64,000 nucleotides of DNA from an uncultured Paraprevotella sp. GTDB taxonomy: Bacteria; Bacteroidota; Bacteroidia; Bacteroidales; Bacteroidaceae. Each line of letters begins with the position of its first letter. Position 1 is the first letter of the stretch. The notes under the pieces are model-generated. The model searched no databases. It saw only the letters and a list, made by a program, of their open reading frames with translations, and was not told the origin of the DNA. Both the position numbers and the translations under genes were made by a program. The DNA is taken from NCBI GenBank assembly GCA_944320765.1, contig CALUIS010000002.1:1-64000 (forward strand). The letters run 5' to 3'. This document shows positions 16,769 to 25,899 of the stretch, one piece after another.

Positions 16769-16844
16769 TCTGTTAAGCTGTTTTCATATCCTTTTTCCCT
16801 TTTTGGGGAATGGGTGTGCCGAGGGGCGCGAAACGTGTGCGGGG

Positions 16845-16879
16845 GTGCGTTTCCGCACTCGTTTTGTGCGTTCCCGCAC
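16845..16879 (+). promoter_or_regulatory. Two tandem palindromic activator sites upstream of the efflux operon
   Basis: GTGCG-TTTC-CGCAC (16845-16858) and GTGCG-TTCC-CGCAC (16866-16879). The centres are exactly 21 bp, two helical turns, apart. They lie about 90 and 110 bp upstream of the predicted sigma-54 start, the classic position for NtrC-type enhancer sites. Half sites also occur at 16837 and 16920. Confidence 0.65.
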
Positions 16880-16936
16880 TTTCCGGAAACGAGGATAAAT
16901 GCCGTAAGGTTCTGGTGTTCGCACGGTTGTGTGTTT

Positions 16937-16952
16937 TGGCATGGGATTTGAA
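16937..16952 (+). promoter_or_regulatory. Sigma-54-type promoter of the efflux operon
   Basis: TGGCATG-GGAT-TTGAA against the consensus TGGCACG-N4-TTGCW. The -24 GG is intact and the spacing correct; the -12 element has A in place of C. The predicted start near 16963 leaves a leader of about 24 nt before ATG 16987. Confidence 0.6.
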
Positions 16953-16986
16953 AGGATTTTTAAAAAAGAAACGAAAAAGGAGGAAT

Positions 16987-18483
16987 ATGAGTGCATGTGC
17001 CATAATAAACAGGTGTGTGGCCGGGTGGTGCGGCCTGTGGCTGGCTTCTCCCTTGGCGGCGCAATCCGTCCGAATGGCGGGGAGCTGGGGGTTGGAGGAC
17101 GTGGTGGCCTTGGCCTGCCAGTCCTCGCCGGACGCGCAGGCCGCCCGCCATACTTTCCGTTCGGCCTATTGGGACTACCGTTCCTATCGTGCGAACTACC
17201 TGCCGTCGCTCACGCTCACCTCGAACCCCGGGCTGGACCGCGCCATCAACGAGGTGACCATGGACGACGGGTCGGTGCGCTTCGTGGAGCAGAACTACCT
17301 GAACACCGACCTCTCGCTCTCCCTGCAGCAGAACATCGCCTGGACGGGCGGAACGCTCTCCCTGCAGACCTCGCTGCAGCGGATGGACTTGCTGGGCGAC
17401 AAGACGTTCTCGTGGAAAAGCGTGCCGGTGAACGTGGCCTACAGCCAGTCGCTCTTCGGCTACAACAGCCTGAAGTGGAACCGCCGCATCTATCCCCTGC
17501 GCTACGAGGAGGCCCGCCGCGCCTATCTCGAGACGCTGGAACTGGTGGCCGCCGCGGCGGTGGACAAGTTCTTCGCCTACGTTCTGGCGCAGAGCGACTA
17601 CCGCACGGCCTGCCAGAACTATGCCCAGGCGGACACGCTCTACCGTTTCGCCCAGGGGCGTTACCGCATCGGGACCACGACGGAGAACGAGATGCTCCAG
17701 CTGGAGGTCAACCTGCTGAACGAGGAGACCAACCGCATGGACGCCCGCATCGCGATGAAGGAGTGCGCCCTGGACCTGCGTTCCTACCTGGGGCTGTCCG
17801 ACGGCGACTCGTTGCCGGACATCCGGGTGTCGGACGGGCTGCCGGACGTGGTGGTCCACGAGGGCGAGGCCCTGCAATGGGCCCGCGTGCACAGTCCGGA
17901 CATCGCGAACCTGCAACGCCGGCGTGTGGAGGCCGACGCGGGCGTGGCGCAGGCCAAGGCCAATGCCGGACTGAAGGCCAGCCTCTATCTCCGCTTCGGC
18001 CTGACGCAGACTTCCGACCGCTTCTCCGAGGTCTACCGCGACCCGTCCCAACAGCAGGCCGTGAGCGTCGGCATCACCCTGCCCATCCTGGACTGGGGGC
18101 GCGGACGCGGCCAGGTGCGCGTGGCCCGCTCGCAGCGCGACCTGGTGGAGACGCAGGTGGAGCAGAGCCTCACGGACTTCGACCAGAACGTGCGCAAGCT
18201 CGTCGGGCAGTTCAACCTGCAGGCGATGCGCGTCCGCGTGGCGGCCCGGACGGACAGCACGGCCTTGCGGCGCAGCGAGGTGGCCCGCCGCCTCTACCTG
18301 TTGGGACGGTCCAGCGTGCTCGACCTGAACGCTTCCATCGAGGAGAAGGACGCCGCCCGCCGGAGCTACCTGAACGCCCTGCACACCTACTGGAGCCTCT
18401 ACTACACCCTGCGCAGCCTGACGCTGTACGACTTCCGCGCGGGGCGGCCCCTGCAGGCGGACTATGAAGGATTGATAGAATAA
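16987..18483 (+). CDS. TolC-like outer-membrane efflux protein
   Basis: 498 residues, first gene of a five-gene tripartite ABC export operon. Signal peptide MSACAIINRCVAGWCGLWLASPLAAQ, then two OEP repeats of long helices and strands (YWDYRSYRANYLPSLTLTSN; RRRVEADAGVAQAKANAGLK). It should form a trimeric channel-tunnel reaching the periplasm. The frame is open 59 codons upstream, but those codons are preceded by the sigma-54 elements and lack a signal peptide, so ATG 16987 is used. The adaptor gene follows 12 bp later. Codon use is strongly GC-rich. Confidence 0.88.
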   Translation: MSACAIINRCVAGWCGLWLASPLAAQSVRMAGSWGLEDVVALACQSSPDAQAARHTFRSAYWDYRSYRANYLPSLTLTSNPGLDRAINEVTMDDGSVRFVEQNYLNTDLSLSLQQNIAWTGGTLSLQTSLQRMDLLGDKTFSWKSVPVNVAYSQSLFGYNSLKWNRRIYPLRYEEARRAYLETLELVAAAAVDKFFAYVLAQSDYRTACQNYAQADTLYRFAQGRYRIGTTTENEMLQLEVNLLNEETNRMDARIAMKECALDLRSYLGLSDGDSLPDIRVSDGLPDVVVHEGEALQWARVHSPDIANLQRRRVEADAGVAQAKANAGLKASLYLRFGLTQTSDRFSEVYRDPSQQQAVSVGITLPILDWGRGRGQVRVARSQRDLVETQVEQSLTDFDQNVRKLVGQFNLQAMRVRVAARTDSTALRRSEVARRLYLLGRSSVLDLNASIEEKDAARRSYLNALHTYWSLYYTLRSLTLYDFRAGRPLQADYEGLIE

Positions 18484-18495
18484 AAGGTACATCTT

Positions 18496-19749
18496 ATGGA
18501 TATCAAGTTACAAAAGAGACCGTGGCTCGTGCGCCACAAGTATTACGTGATTGGAGGCGTGCTGTTTGCCGCGCTGGCCGTTTACACGCTGGTGCTGCAA
18601 TGCTCGCCCGCCCGGCAACGGGTGTCGGCCGGGGCGTTGGGCATCGCCGAAGTGGCGGAGGCCGACTTCCTGGAGTATGTGGAGCAGGAGGGCGTGGTGC
18701 AGCCCATGCTGGCCCTGAAGGTGAACAGCCGCGTGGGCGGCTACGTGGAGCGCATCGTCGTGGAGGAGGGTGCGCGGGTGGAGCAGGGCGACACCATCCT
18801 GTTGCTGTCCAACCCCGAACTGATAGAGGAGGTGGAGGCGCAGGAGGACGCGCTGCACAAGCAGCTCATGGCCTACCGCGAGCAGGAAATCGAGATGGAG
18901 CAGAAGACATTGCAGCTCCGCAAGCAGGTGCTGGCCAACCGCTACGAGATAGAGCGGCTGGCGGATAGCTACGCCCTGAGCGAGGAGGAGTTCCGCATGG
19001 GTATCAAGAGCAAGGCGGAGCTGGACGTGGAGCGCAAGGAATACGAGTACAAGACGCAGGCCGGACGGCTCGAGCAGGAGAGTCTGCTCCACGACTCCGC
19101 CGCCACGCTGGTGCGCCGCTCGCTCATCAAGGCCGACCGCGAGCAGGAAATCCGTAAGTTCGGACGCACGAAAGCCAAGCGCGACTGGCTGGTGGTGCGC
19201 GCCCCGCTGGCGGGACAGCTGAGCAGCCTGCAGGTGGTGCCCGGACAGCAGGTGTCGGCCGGGGGCGAAATCGGCGAGGTCAAGGTGTTCGACCGTTTCA
19301 AGGTGCGCATCACGCCCGGGGAGTACTACATCGACCGCATCGTGGCGGGGCTGCCGGCCCGCGCCACCTACAAGGGCAAGACGTATGGCATGGCAGTGAA
19401 GCGCGTGGTGCCGGAGGTGAAGGATCGCACCTTCACCGTGGAGCTGGCCTTCACCGATTCCGTGCCGCCCTCCCTGCGCATCGGGCAGACGCTCCGCGCA
19501 CAAGTGGAGCTGGGCAATCCGGAGCGCGTGCTGGTCATCCCGCGCGGCGACTTCTACAGTGTCACGGGCGGGCAGTGGATCTACCGCGTGGTGCCGGGCG
19601 AGCGGCGGGCCGTGCGCGTGCCGATTGGCCTGGGGCGGCAGAATCCCCGGCAGTATGAGGTGCTGGAGGGGCTGCAGCCCGGCGACCGGGTCATCACCAC
19701 CGGTTACGCCCGTTTCGGAAATGCCGAAGAGCTGGCTTGGGACGAATGA
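18496..19749 (+). CDS. HlyD/MacA-like periplasmic adaptor (membrane fusion protein)
   Basis: 417 residues. One N-terminal membrane anchor (about 16-35, YYVIGGVLFAALAVYTLVL), a biotinyl-lipoyl-like half motif (ALKVNSRVGGYVERIVVEEG), a long coiled-coil hairpin at about 100-200 (EAQEDALHKQLMAYREQEIE), then the second lipoyl half (VRAPLAGQLSSLQVVPGQQV) and a C-terminal membrane-proximal beta domain. It bridges the MacB/FtsX-like permeases and the TolC-like channel. 12 bp after the channel gene and 39 bp before the first permease. Confidence 0.9.
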   Translation: MDIKLQKRPWLVRHKYYVIGGVLFAALAVYTLVLQCSPARQRVSAGALGIAEVAEADFLEYVEQEGVVQPMLALKVNSRVGGYVERIVVEEGARVEQGDTILLLSNPELIEEVEAQEDALHKQLMAYREQEIEMEQKTLQLRKQVLANRYEIERLADSYALSEEEFRMGIKSKAELDVERKEYEYKTQAGRLEQESLLHDSAATLVRRSLIKADREQEIRKFGRTKAKRDWLVVRAPLAGQLSSLQVVPGQQVSAGGEIGEVKVFDRFKVRITPGEYYIDRIVAGLPARATYKGKTYGMAVKRVVPEVKDRTFTVELAFTDSVPPSLRIGQTLRAQVELGNPERVLVIPRGDFYSVTGGQWIYRVVPGERRAVRVPIGLGRQNPRQYEVLEGLQPGDRVITTGYARFGNAEELAWDE

Positions 19750-19788
19750 AAGAGAATCTAACCATTGAAAATGAAAAAGAATATGAAA

Positions 19789-22200
19789 ATGGATTTGTGG
19801 ATGCAGGATCTGAGGCAGGCTTTGCGCGGCCTGAAGCATCACGGCTGGCAGGCCGGGATCTCTGCTGCTGGTTTGGTGGTAGGTATCGTCAGCCTGACGT
19901 TTAGTCTGAATTGGTTATGGACGGAGACGAACTATGATTATTTCCGTCCGGGGTATAAGGATATATATATGCTGAAAGGTAGTGTAACCTATCGCATGGC
20001 AGAGCGCTTGGATAGCTTGTCGGACGGACTTGTGGAGGTCGGCATTCTACGTCCCCTCCCGGAGGGTATCCGGATTCAATCCGACTCTTTGAATGATGAG
20101 GTCTTGTGTAGAGCGTTAAAGGCGTCTCCTGGCATGGTGCCTGTGTTGGGATTGCAGGCGGTGGCGGGCGATCCGGAACGAGCTCTTTCCGTTTCGGGAA
20201 ATGTGGTGATCACCGCGAGTGTGGCCCGTAGGGCTTTTGGCCACACCGATGTGGTTGGCAAATCGTTCGGTGAGGGGGCATGGGCACGGACTGTGGGAGC
20301 AGTTGTGACGGACAATGTCGGACAAACCGCTGTGGAGTTTGACATGCTGATATCTACGGCCGAACTTCTCGACTACGAGCGTGATTGGCAAGCTTATCGT
20401 GTCTTTTTCCGGACCGATAATCCCGAAAATGCCATAAAAGCCTTCGAGCGCGGTCGTTATGAAGAGGGGAAAGACGCCCCCGATTTAATGTACATCCCCT
20501 TGCGCATGCCGAAATTGAGTTTTGGCGGTTCTTTCTTGGAGACTTATTTCTATCCTTTGGCGTTCTCGGGTATCGCCTTGTTGCTGTGGTTGGGGGGCAT
20601 TGTCAACCTTTTGGCGGTCTATACTTCCATATTTCTCGGGCGGACCCGCGAGTATGCCTTGCGGTATAGTTTGGGAGCTTCCGGGGGACAGAATGTCGGA
20701 TGGATGTACACGGCGGTTTTTCCTGTGTTGTTGATAGGACTTCTGCTGTCGGGCATGGCCATGGAATGGGCGATCTGGTGGGGCGACGTGCCGGGCAATT
20801 TCTCCCATGCCAAGGTAGTCTTTGTCGCTGTGGCGGCCGCGTCCTGTGTGGTGGTCGGTGCGGGAATGGCTTATCCCGTATGGAAGATGCGGCGGACTTG
20901 CCGTCGCATGTTTGAAGGGAGGGCGGACAGTGGACATTCTCATGCCTGGTTGTTGGTGGTGCAGTGCCTGGTCTGTGCGTTCCTGCTCTTTGTGTCTTTG
21001 GGCATGCAGCGGCAGATTTCCGGCATGGTGCATACCGACCTTGGCTTCGACTGCAAAGACATATTGCGCCTGCATACTTATCCCCAGAAGAACGGTTTTA
21101 TGGTGTCGAACTGGGACGGGACCTATTATGATTTCAATGGCATCTTTTTTGACCTGCCGCAGGAGTTCGTCAAAGAACAAGGGGCAGGCATCACGGATGC
21201 CCTTGCCATGCCTATGGACATTTTCAACCGTTTCACCCGGTTGAATGTCAATGTGCTGACCGAGAACGAATGGGCCGCAGGGAAGGTCGATGAGATGACG
21301 GAGCAGAACAGAATGGCATTTGTGGAGATTCCTTATGAGGCTTTCGGCTTTTTCGGGATACGGATGACTGAGGGGAAGGCCGTGGAGCATACCGATGGTG
21401 GCGACCGTTTGTCCGTGGTGTTGAACGAGGCAGCACGCAAGCAGTTCCGCGTGCGGGATTTGAGAGAGGCACATCTTCACACGGGAACACAAGAAAAAGG
21501 ATATAATTACACTCTGGTGAGCAAAAACAGTTGTGTGACGGGGAAGCCATTGGATGTGTGTGGCATTGCGCCGGTCCGTCTTACCGATTTCCACGAAGAA
21601 GAGGGGCCGCTGATGCTGGTGGCCAAGCCTAACCGTCATAAATGCCGCTATGAAATGCGTGATGCCGTCTATGTCAAGTACGCTCCCGGCCGGCGTGAGG
21701 ATGCCGAGGCGGCGGTGCGGCGCGTACTTCGGAAGTTCGATGTGCAGGACAAGCAAATCCACTTGACGACCTTGGAGGAGTATATCTCAGACAACTACAA
21801 GGAGGAAGCCGACTATGCCAACCTGCTCACGGCCCTCACGGTGTTCAGTCTGTTGGTGACGCTTTCCGGTGTGTTCTCCATGTTGCTCTATGTCTTGCGC
21901 CTGCGCCGTCGGAGCATGGCCATCCGGCGGGTGATGGGGGCGGAGTTCCGCGACATCTTCCTTCCGCAGCTCCGCACGTATCAGCTCTTTGTGCTGGCTG
22001 GTTGCGTGGTGGCTTATTTTCCGGCTTCGCTGCTCATGCGCAAGTGGATGGAGTATTTTTACTACGGCGAGGCACCGGGCGTGGGGCTGATGGTGCTCAT
22101 CTGGGCGGGCATGTCCGCGATGGTGTCGCTTATCGTCTGGTGGCAGGTGCGCCGCTGTATGCGCGAGAAGCCCGTGGAGGTGCTGGCTCCCGAATCCTGA
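19789..22200 (+). CDS. MacB/FtsX-type ABC permease, first of two paralogues
   Basis: About 803 residues. N-terminal transmembrane helix (ISAAGLVVGIVSLTFSLNWL), a MacB-like periplasmic domain, FtsX helices near 260-380, a second periplasmic domain, and C-terminal FtsX helices ending MREKPVEVLAPES. The start MDLWMQDLRQALRG is chosen to match the paralogue at 22953 (MDLLMQNLKQALRD); in-frame ATGs at 19771 and 19783 are possible. Codons for roughly the first 600 residues are visibly more AT-rich than in the rest of the operon. The last 180 residues are very close to the paralogue, which suggests duplication with partial gene conversion or replacement. Confidence 0.85.
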   Translation: MDLWMQDLRQALRGLKHHGWQAGISAAGLVVGIVSLTFSLNWLWTETNYDYFRPGYKDIYMLKGSVTYRMAERLDSLSDGLVEVGILRPLPEGIRIQSDSLNDEVLCRALKASPGMVPVLGLQAVAGDPERALSVSGNVVITASVARRAFGHTDVVGKSFGEGAWARTVGAVVTDNVGQTAVEFDMLISTAELLDYERDWQAYRVFFRTDNPENAIKAFERGRYEEGKDAPDLMYIPLRMPKLSFGGSFLETYFYPLAFSGIALLLWLGGIVNLLAVYTSIFLGRTREYALRYSLGASGGQNVGWMYTAVFPVLLIGLLLSGMAMEWAIWWGDVPGNFSHAKVVFVAVAAASCVVVGAGMAYPVWKMRRTCRRMFEGRADSGHSHAWLLVVQCLVCAFLLFVSLGMQRQISGMVHTDLGFDCKDILRLHTYPQKNGFMVSNWDGTYYDFNGIFFDLPQEFVKEQGAGITDALAMPMDIFNRFTRLNVNVLTENEWAAGKVDEMTEQNRMAFVEIPYEAFGFFGIRMTEGKAVEHTDGGDRLSVVLNEAARKQFRVRDLREAHLHTGTQEKGYNYTLVSKNSCVTGKPLDVCGIAPVRLTDFHEEEGPLMLVAKPNRHKCRYEMRDAVYVKYAPGRREDAEAAVRRVLRKFDVQDKQIHLTTLEEYISDNYKEEADYANLLTALTVFSLLVTLSGVFSMLLYVLRLRRRSMAIRRVMGAEFRDIFLPQLRTYQLFVLAGCVVAYFPASLLMRKWMEYFYYGEAPGVGLMVLIWAGMSAMVSLIVWWQVRRCMREKPVEVLAPES

Positions 22201-22240
22201 TATATAATATAGGTATGACGAATTTTAAAAAGATACGGTT

Positions 22241-22933
22241 ATGATGATTGAAGTGAAAGATTTGACGAAAGTGTTCAAGACGGAAGAAGTGGAGACTTGG
22301 GCTTTGGACCAGGTGAGTCTCAGTGTGGAAAACGGAGAGTTCGTGGCGGTCATGGGGCCGTCGGGCTGCGGCAAGTCCACCTTGCTGCACATCCTCGGCC
22401 TGCTGGATACGGCCTCTTCGGGCACCTACCTGCTCGACGGGCAGGACGTGTCCGGCTACAGCGAGCGGCAGCGCAACGCCCTGCGCAAGGGGACGCTGGG
22501 CTTCGTGTTCCAGAGTTTCAACCTCATCGACGAGCTGACCGTGCGGGAGAACATCGCCCTGCCGTTGCTCTACATGGGTGTGCCGGCCGAGGAGCGGCGC
22601 AGGCGGGTGGAAGAGGCGATGGCGCGGATGGACATCACGCACCGGGCGGGTCACTTCCCCCGCCAGATTTCCGGCGGCCAGCAACAGCGTACGGCCATCG
22701 CCCGCGCCATCGTGACCCGCCCCAAGCTGATTCTGGCCGACGAGCCGACGGGCAACCTGGACTCCAAGAACGGCAAGGAGGTGATGGGTCTGCTGGGCGA
22801 GCTGCACCGGGAGGGTACGACCATCGTGATGGTGACCCATTCGAAGCACGACGCGGGCTATGCCGACCGCATCATCCATCTCTTCGACGGCCATGTGCTG
22901 GGCGAGGAGGAGACGAACAAGCAACCGGATTAA
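22241..22933 (+). CDS. ABC transporter ATP-binding protein (MacB/LolD type)
   Basis: 230 residues. Walker A GPSGCGKST (39-47), Q-loop FVFQSFNLIDELTVREN, signature ISGGQQQR, Walker B LILADEPTGNLD and an H-loop (VTHSKH). It energises the two FtsX-type permeases that flank it in the operon. Such ATPases usually dimerise with one permease pair, so the two different permeases could form a heterodimer around it. It begins 40 bp after the first permease; the second starts 19 bp after its stop. Confidence 0.95.
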   Translation: MMIEVKDLTKVFKTEEVETWALDQVSLSVENGEFVAVMGPSGCGKSTLLHILGLLDTASSGTYLLDGQDVSGYSERQRNALRKGTLGFVFQSFNLIDELTVRENIALPLLYMGVPAEERRRRVEEAMARMDITHRAGHFPRQISGGQQQRTAIARAIVTRPKLILADEPTGNLDSKNGKEVMGLLGELHREGTTIVMVTHSKHDAGYADRIIHLFDGHVLGEEETNKQPD

Positions 22934-22952
22934 GCGTGTAAAAAGAAGAAAC

Positions 22953-25427
22953 ATGGATTTGTTGATGCAAAACCTGAAGCAGGCCTTGCGCGACCTGCGC
23001 CGCCAAGGGTGGCAGGCTGCGGTGTCGGTGGCCGGCATCGTGCTGGGTGTCGTGTGCCTGACGTTCAGCCTGAACTGGCTGTGGACGGAGACGAACTACG
23101 ACTATTTCCGTCCGGACTACAAGAACCTGTACGTGCTGCAGCGGACGGACGGGAAGACTTTCCTGTCGCATTACTTCAGCTATCCGCAAACCTTGTCGGT
23201 GGACAGCATGTTGGGCGACGGCGTGCAGGTGGGACGCTATTGTGAGACGATAGAGAACGAGGGCTTCTGCCTGCCCGGCCGTCCGGAGGAGGGCGTGGCC
23301 TTCAACGGGCTGACGGCCGATGCCGCCTTCATCCGCACCACGGGTACTAAAATTTTGTCCGGTTCGCTGGAGCCGCTGGAGGAAGGGGCGTACCAGTACG
23401 TCATCACGGAGAGCATGGCCCGCAGGCTCTATGGACGGGTGGACGTGGCCGGGGAGCAGATAGGCCGCGTGAACTCCATGGGCGGCTCCTACACGGTGGC
23501 GGCGGTGGTGGAGGACTGCCGGAAGGAGTCGAACATATATTATGACTTTATCCAGCCCATCAGCCTGAGCCAATGGGACTGGACGGGAAACCAACGCTTC
23601 CACGTCCTGCTCCGCACGGACGACATTGCCCGGACCCGGCGGGACATCGAGCGGGTACGGTTGCCGGAAGACCATACGGCAGACACTTATTACCAACTGG
23701 CTTCCTTGCGGATGTTCCACAAGTCCGCGTGGGACGTTTCTTTCGTCGAGGCCTACTTCTATCCGCTCGTCTTTGTGGCCATCTCGGTGCTGCTCCTGCT
23801 GAGTGCCTGCGTGAACCTTGTCGCCGTCTACACTTCCATCTTTCTGGGGCGCACCCGCGAGTATGCCTTGCGGCGGAGCCTTGGGGCTTCGGACGGGCAG
23901 AACGCCCGTTGGATGCTGGCGGAGGTGATGCCGGTGGTGCTGCTGGGCATCCTGCTCGCGGCGGTGGGTGTGGAGTGGGGACGCTACGGTGGCCACGTGC
24001 CGGGTGTGGAGTCACGCCTGTACGTCCTCCTCGCCGAGGTGTCGGCGGCCACGGTGGTACTTTGCCTCGCGGGCATGGCCTATCCGGTGCGGAAGATGCG
24101 GCGGAGCTACCGCCGTTCGTTCCTCGGGCAGGCCGGCGGCGGGCGTTCCCACTCGTGGCTGCTCGTGGTGCAATGCTTCGCCTGCGCGTTCCTGCTTTTC
24201 CTTTCGCTGGGGATGCAGCGGCAGTTGTGGGGCATGATGCATTCCGGCCTGGGCTTCGACCGCGAGAACCTGCTGCGGCTCTATACGGGATTCCAAGCCC
24301 TTCCGGGCGAGAACGGCACCTACAATTACAAGGCCATCTTCAAGACCCTGCCCGGAGAGTTCCGCAAGGAGACCGGGGCGGGCATCACGGACGCCATTGC
24401 CATGCCGACCGACATCTTCAACCGCGTGACGGGGCATGAAATCCAAGTCATGCCGGAGGAACAGTGGGTGCGCCTGCAATCGCAAATCGACGCGTATGGC
24501 GGGCGGAGCTTGCCGGAAAAGGTGAAGCAGATGGTTTACGTGGAGATGCCTTACCGTGCCGTTGACTTCTTCCGGATCCGGACGGAGAACGGGACAAGGC
24601 CGCACACACCCAAGGGGGAAGACGGGATGTTCCACGTGTGGTTCAACCGGGCCGCCCTGCAGGATTTCGGGCTGGCGGACTTGAACCGGATGCCGACGCT
24701 CTTCACGGGAGGAATGCCCCAGAACAGCAATTCCATCATGGATTACGAGAAGGAGGCACATTATCTGAACCGGAAGCTGCGGGTGGACGAGGTGGTCGAC
24801 GTGCGCCTGAACGACTTCCACCGGGCGGAACAGCCGATGATGATTGTGCCAGTGCCGGACAACCACGATTGTTGCTTCATCGAACACGACGCGGTGTACA
24901 TCAAGTATGCTCCCGGTCGGCGGGAAGACGCAGAGGCGGCGGTGCGCTTGGTGTTGCGGAAGTTCGATGTACCGGAAGAACGGATTTATCTGTCCACGCT
25001 GGACGAGTACATCGCAGGTAACTACAAGGAAGAGGCTTATTTCGCCAACCTGCTCACGGCCCTGACGGTGTTCAGCGTGGTGGTGACCCTTTCGGGCGTG
25101 TTCTCCATGCTGCTCTACTCCTTGCGCCTGCGCCGCCGGAGCATGGCCATCCGGCGGGTGATGGGCGCGGAATTCCTCGACATCTTTGTCCCCGACCTGC
25201 GCAGCTATCTGCTGTTTGCCGCCGTGGGGGCCGTGCTGGCCTACTTCCCCGCCTCGTTGCTCATGCGGCGGTGGATGGAGTATTTCCATTACGGCGAAGC
25301 ACCGGGCGCAGGCTTCATGGCGGCCATCCTCGTGGCGATGTGTGCCGTGGTGTCGCTCATTGTCTATGTACAGGTGCGCCGCTGTATGCGCGAGAAGCCC
25401 GTGGAGGTGCTGGCACCTGAATCGTAG
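22953..25427 (+). CDS. MacB/FtsX-type ABC permease, second paralogue
   Basis: 824 residues, same architecture as the first permease: N-terminal helix (VSVAGIVLGVVCLTFSLNWL), MacB-like periplasmic domain, FtsX helices in the middle, second periplasmic region and C-terminal helices ending MREKPVEVLAPES. The open frame extends 93 bp upstream but overlaps the ATPase gene; ATG 22953 is preferred. Codon use is as GC-rich as the ATPase and adaptor, unlike the front of the first permease. No clear terminator follows the operon before the promoter at 25445. Confidence 0.9.
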   Translation: MDLLMQNLKQALRDLRRQGWQAAVSVAGIVLGVVCLTFSLNWLWTETNYDYFRPDYKNLYVLQRTDGKTFLSHYFSYPQTLSVDSMLGDGVQVGRYCETIENEGFCLPGRPEEGVAFNGLTADAAFIRTTGTKILSGSLEPLEEGAYQYVITESMARRLYGRVDVAGEQIGRVNSMGGSYTVAAVVEDCRKESNIYYDFIQPISLSQWDWTGNQRFHVLLRTDDIARTRRDIERVRLPEDHTADTYYQLASLRMFHKSAWDVSFVEAYFYPLVFVAISVLLLLSACVNLVAVYTSIFLGRTREYALRRSLGASDGQNARWMLAEVMPVVLLGILLAAVGVEWGRYGGHVPGVESRLYVLLAEVSAATVVLCLAGMAYPVRKMRRSYRRSFLGQAGGGRSHSWLLVVQCFACAFLLFLSLGMQRQLWGMMHSGLGFDRENLLRLYTGFQALPGENGTYNYKAIFKTLPGEFRKETGAGITDAIAMPTDIFNRVTGHEIQVMPEEQWVRLQSQIDAYGGRSLPEKVKQMVYVEMPYRAVDFFRIRTENGTRPHTPKGEDGMFHVWFNRAALQDFGLADLNRMPTLFTGGMPQNSNSIMDYEKEAHYLNRKLRVDEVVDVRLNDFHRAEQPMMIVPVPDNHDCCFIEHDAVYIKYAPGRREDAEAAVRLVLRKFDVPEERIYLSTLDEYIAGNYKEEAYFANLLTALTVFSVVVTLSGVFSMLLYSLRLRRRSMAIRRVMGAEFLDIFVPDLRSYLLFAAVGAVLAYFPASLLMRRWMEYFHYGEAPGAGFMAAILVAMCAVVSLIVYVQVRRCMREKPVEVLAPES

Positions 25428-25444
25428 AAAAACTTGCGCTATTC

Positions 25445-25475
25445 TTGTGCGGACGGATGAAAACGCTTATCTTTG
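25445..25475 (+). promoter_or_regulatory. Bacteroides-type promoter for two small membrane proteins
   Basis: TTG (25445-25447), 20-bp spacer, TATCTTTG (25468-25475). It puts transcription start near 25482, about 30 nt before the TTG at 25512. Confidence 0.65.
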
Positions 25476-25511
25476 CCCGTATGAAACTGGGGAATTTAAA
25501 CCAAGAAAGAC

Positions 25512-25697
25512 TTGCTGTTTGAGAAGTTCGGGGATTACTGCCTTGACATCTCCAAGCTGGTTTTCGGTGGCGTCATTCTTGCGGCTGTCATGCAGCTGGA
25601 CATCAATACGACATGGTTGTTTGTCGTTGGCGGTATCATTGTCTTCATTATGGCGTTTGCCGGTTATGTGTTGTTCAGATTTACAAAAAACAGGTAG
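25512..25697 (+). CDS. Small two-helix membrane protein (DUF6722-like)
   Basis: 61 residues from TTG 25512: LLFEKFGDYCLDISKLVFGG, then two hydrophobic helices (VILAAVMQLDINTTWLFVVG; GIIVFIMAFAGYVLFRF) and a basic end. It resembles short Bacteroides membrane proteins that start MKK-LLFEK-GDYCLDISK. Here the frame upstream of TTG reads ACC AAG AAA GAC after a stop codon, so the expected ATG appears to be ACC. The gene either uses TTG or has lost its start. A good promoter lies just upstream, and a second small gene follows one base later. Confidence 0.55.
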   Translation: MLFEKFGDYCLDISKLVFGGVILAAVMQLDINTTWLFVVGGIIVFIMAFAGYVLFRFTKNR

Positions 25698-25698
25698 T

Positions 25699-25797
25699 AT
25701 GGGACTTTTGATTTTTTTATCCGTCTTTGGGCTTGCTGGTTTGATTGTCATCATCTGGGGGCTTCGTGAATTGCATAAGGAATCTTTGGAGAAGTAA
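25699..25797 (+). CDS. 32-residue membrane peptide
   Basis: MGLLIFLSVFGLAGLIVIIW followed by GLRELHKESLEK: one transmembrane helix with a charged cytoplasmic tail. ATG 25699 comes one base after the stop of the 61-aa protein and there is a terminator 45 bp downstream, so the two form a bicistronic unit. Function unknown. Confidence 0.55.
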   Translation: MGLLIFLSVFGLAGLIVIIWGLRELHKESLEK

Positions 25798-25841
25798 GCC
25801 ATCCGCGACAGGACATCCCGTCCACATCATCAACTTTCAAG

Positions 25842-25875
25842 GCCGCGTGTCGAACACAAGAGACATGCGGCTTTT
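25842..25875. terminator. Terminator between the small membrane genes and the TtcA-like gene
   Basis: GCCGCGTGTC (25842-25851) pairs with GACATGCGGC (25862-25871), followed by TTTT on the plus strand. It separates the plus-strand pair from the minus-strand gene ending at 25900. Confidence 0.7.
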
Positions 25876-25899
25876 CGTATGTTCCATCGGATGTGATTG

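Noticed and set aside
16960..18492. Minus-strand frame of 510 codons
   Set aside because: Antisense to the TolC-like gene; His/Gln/Arg-rich with no domain.
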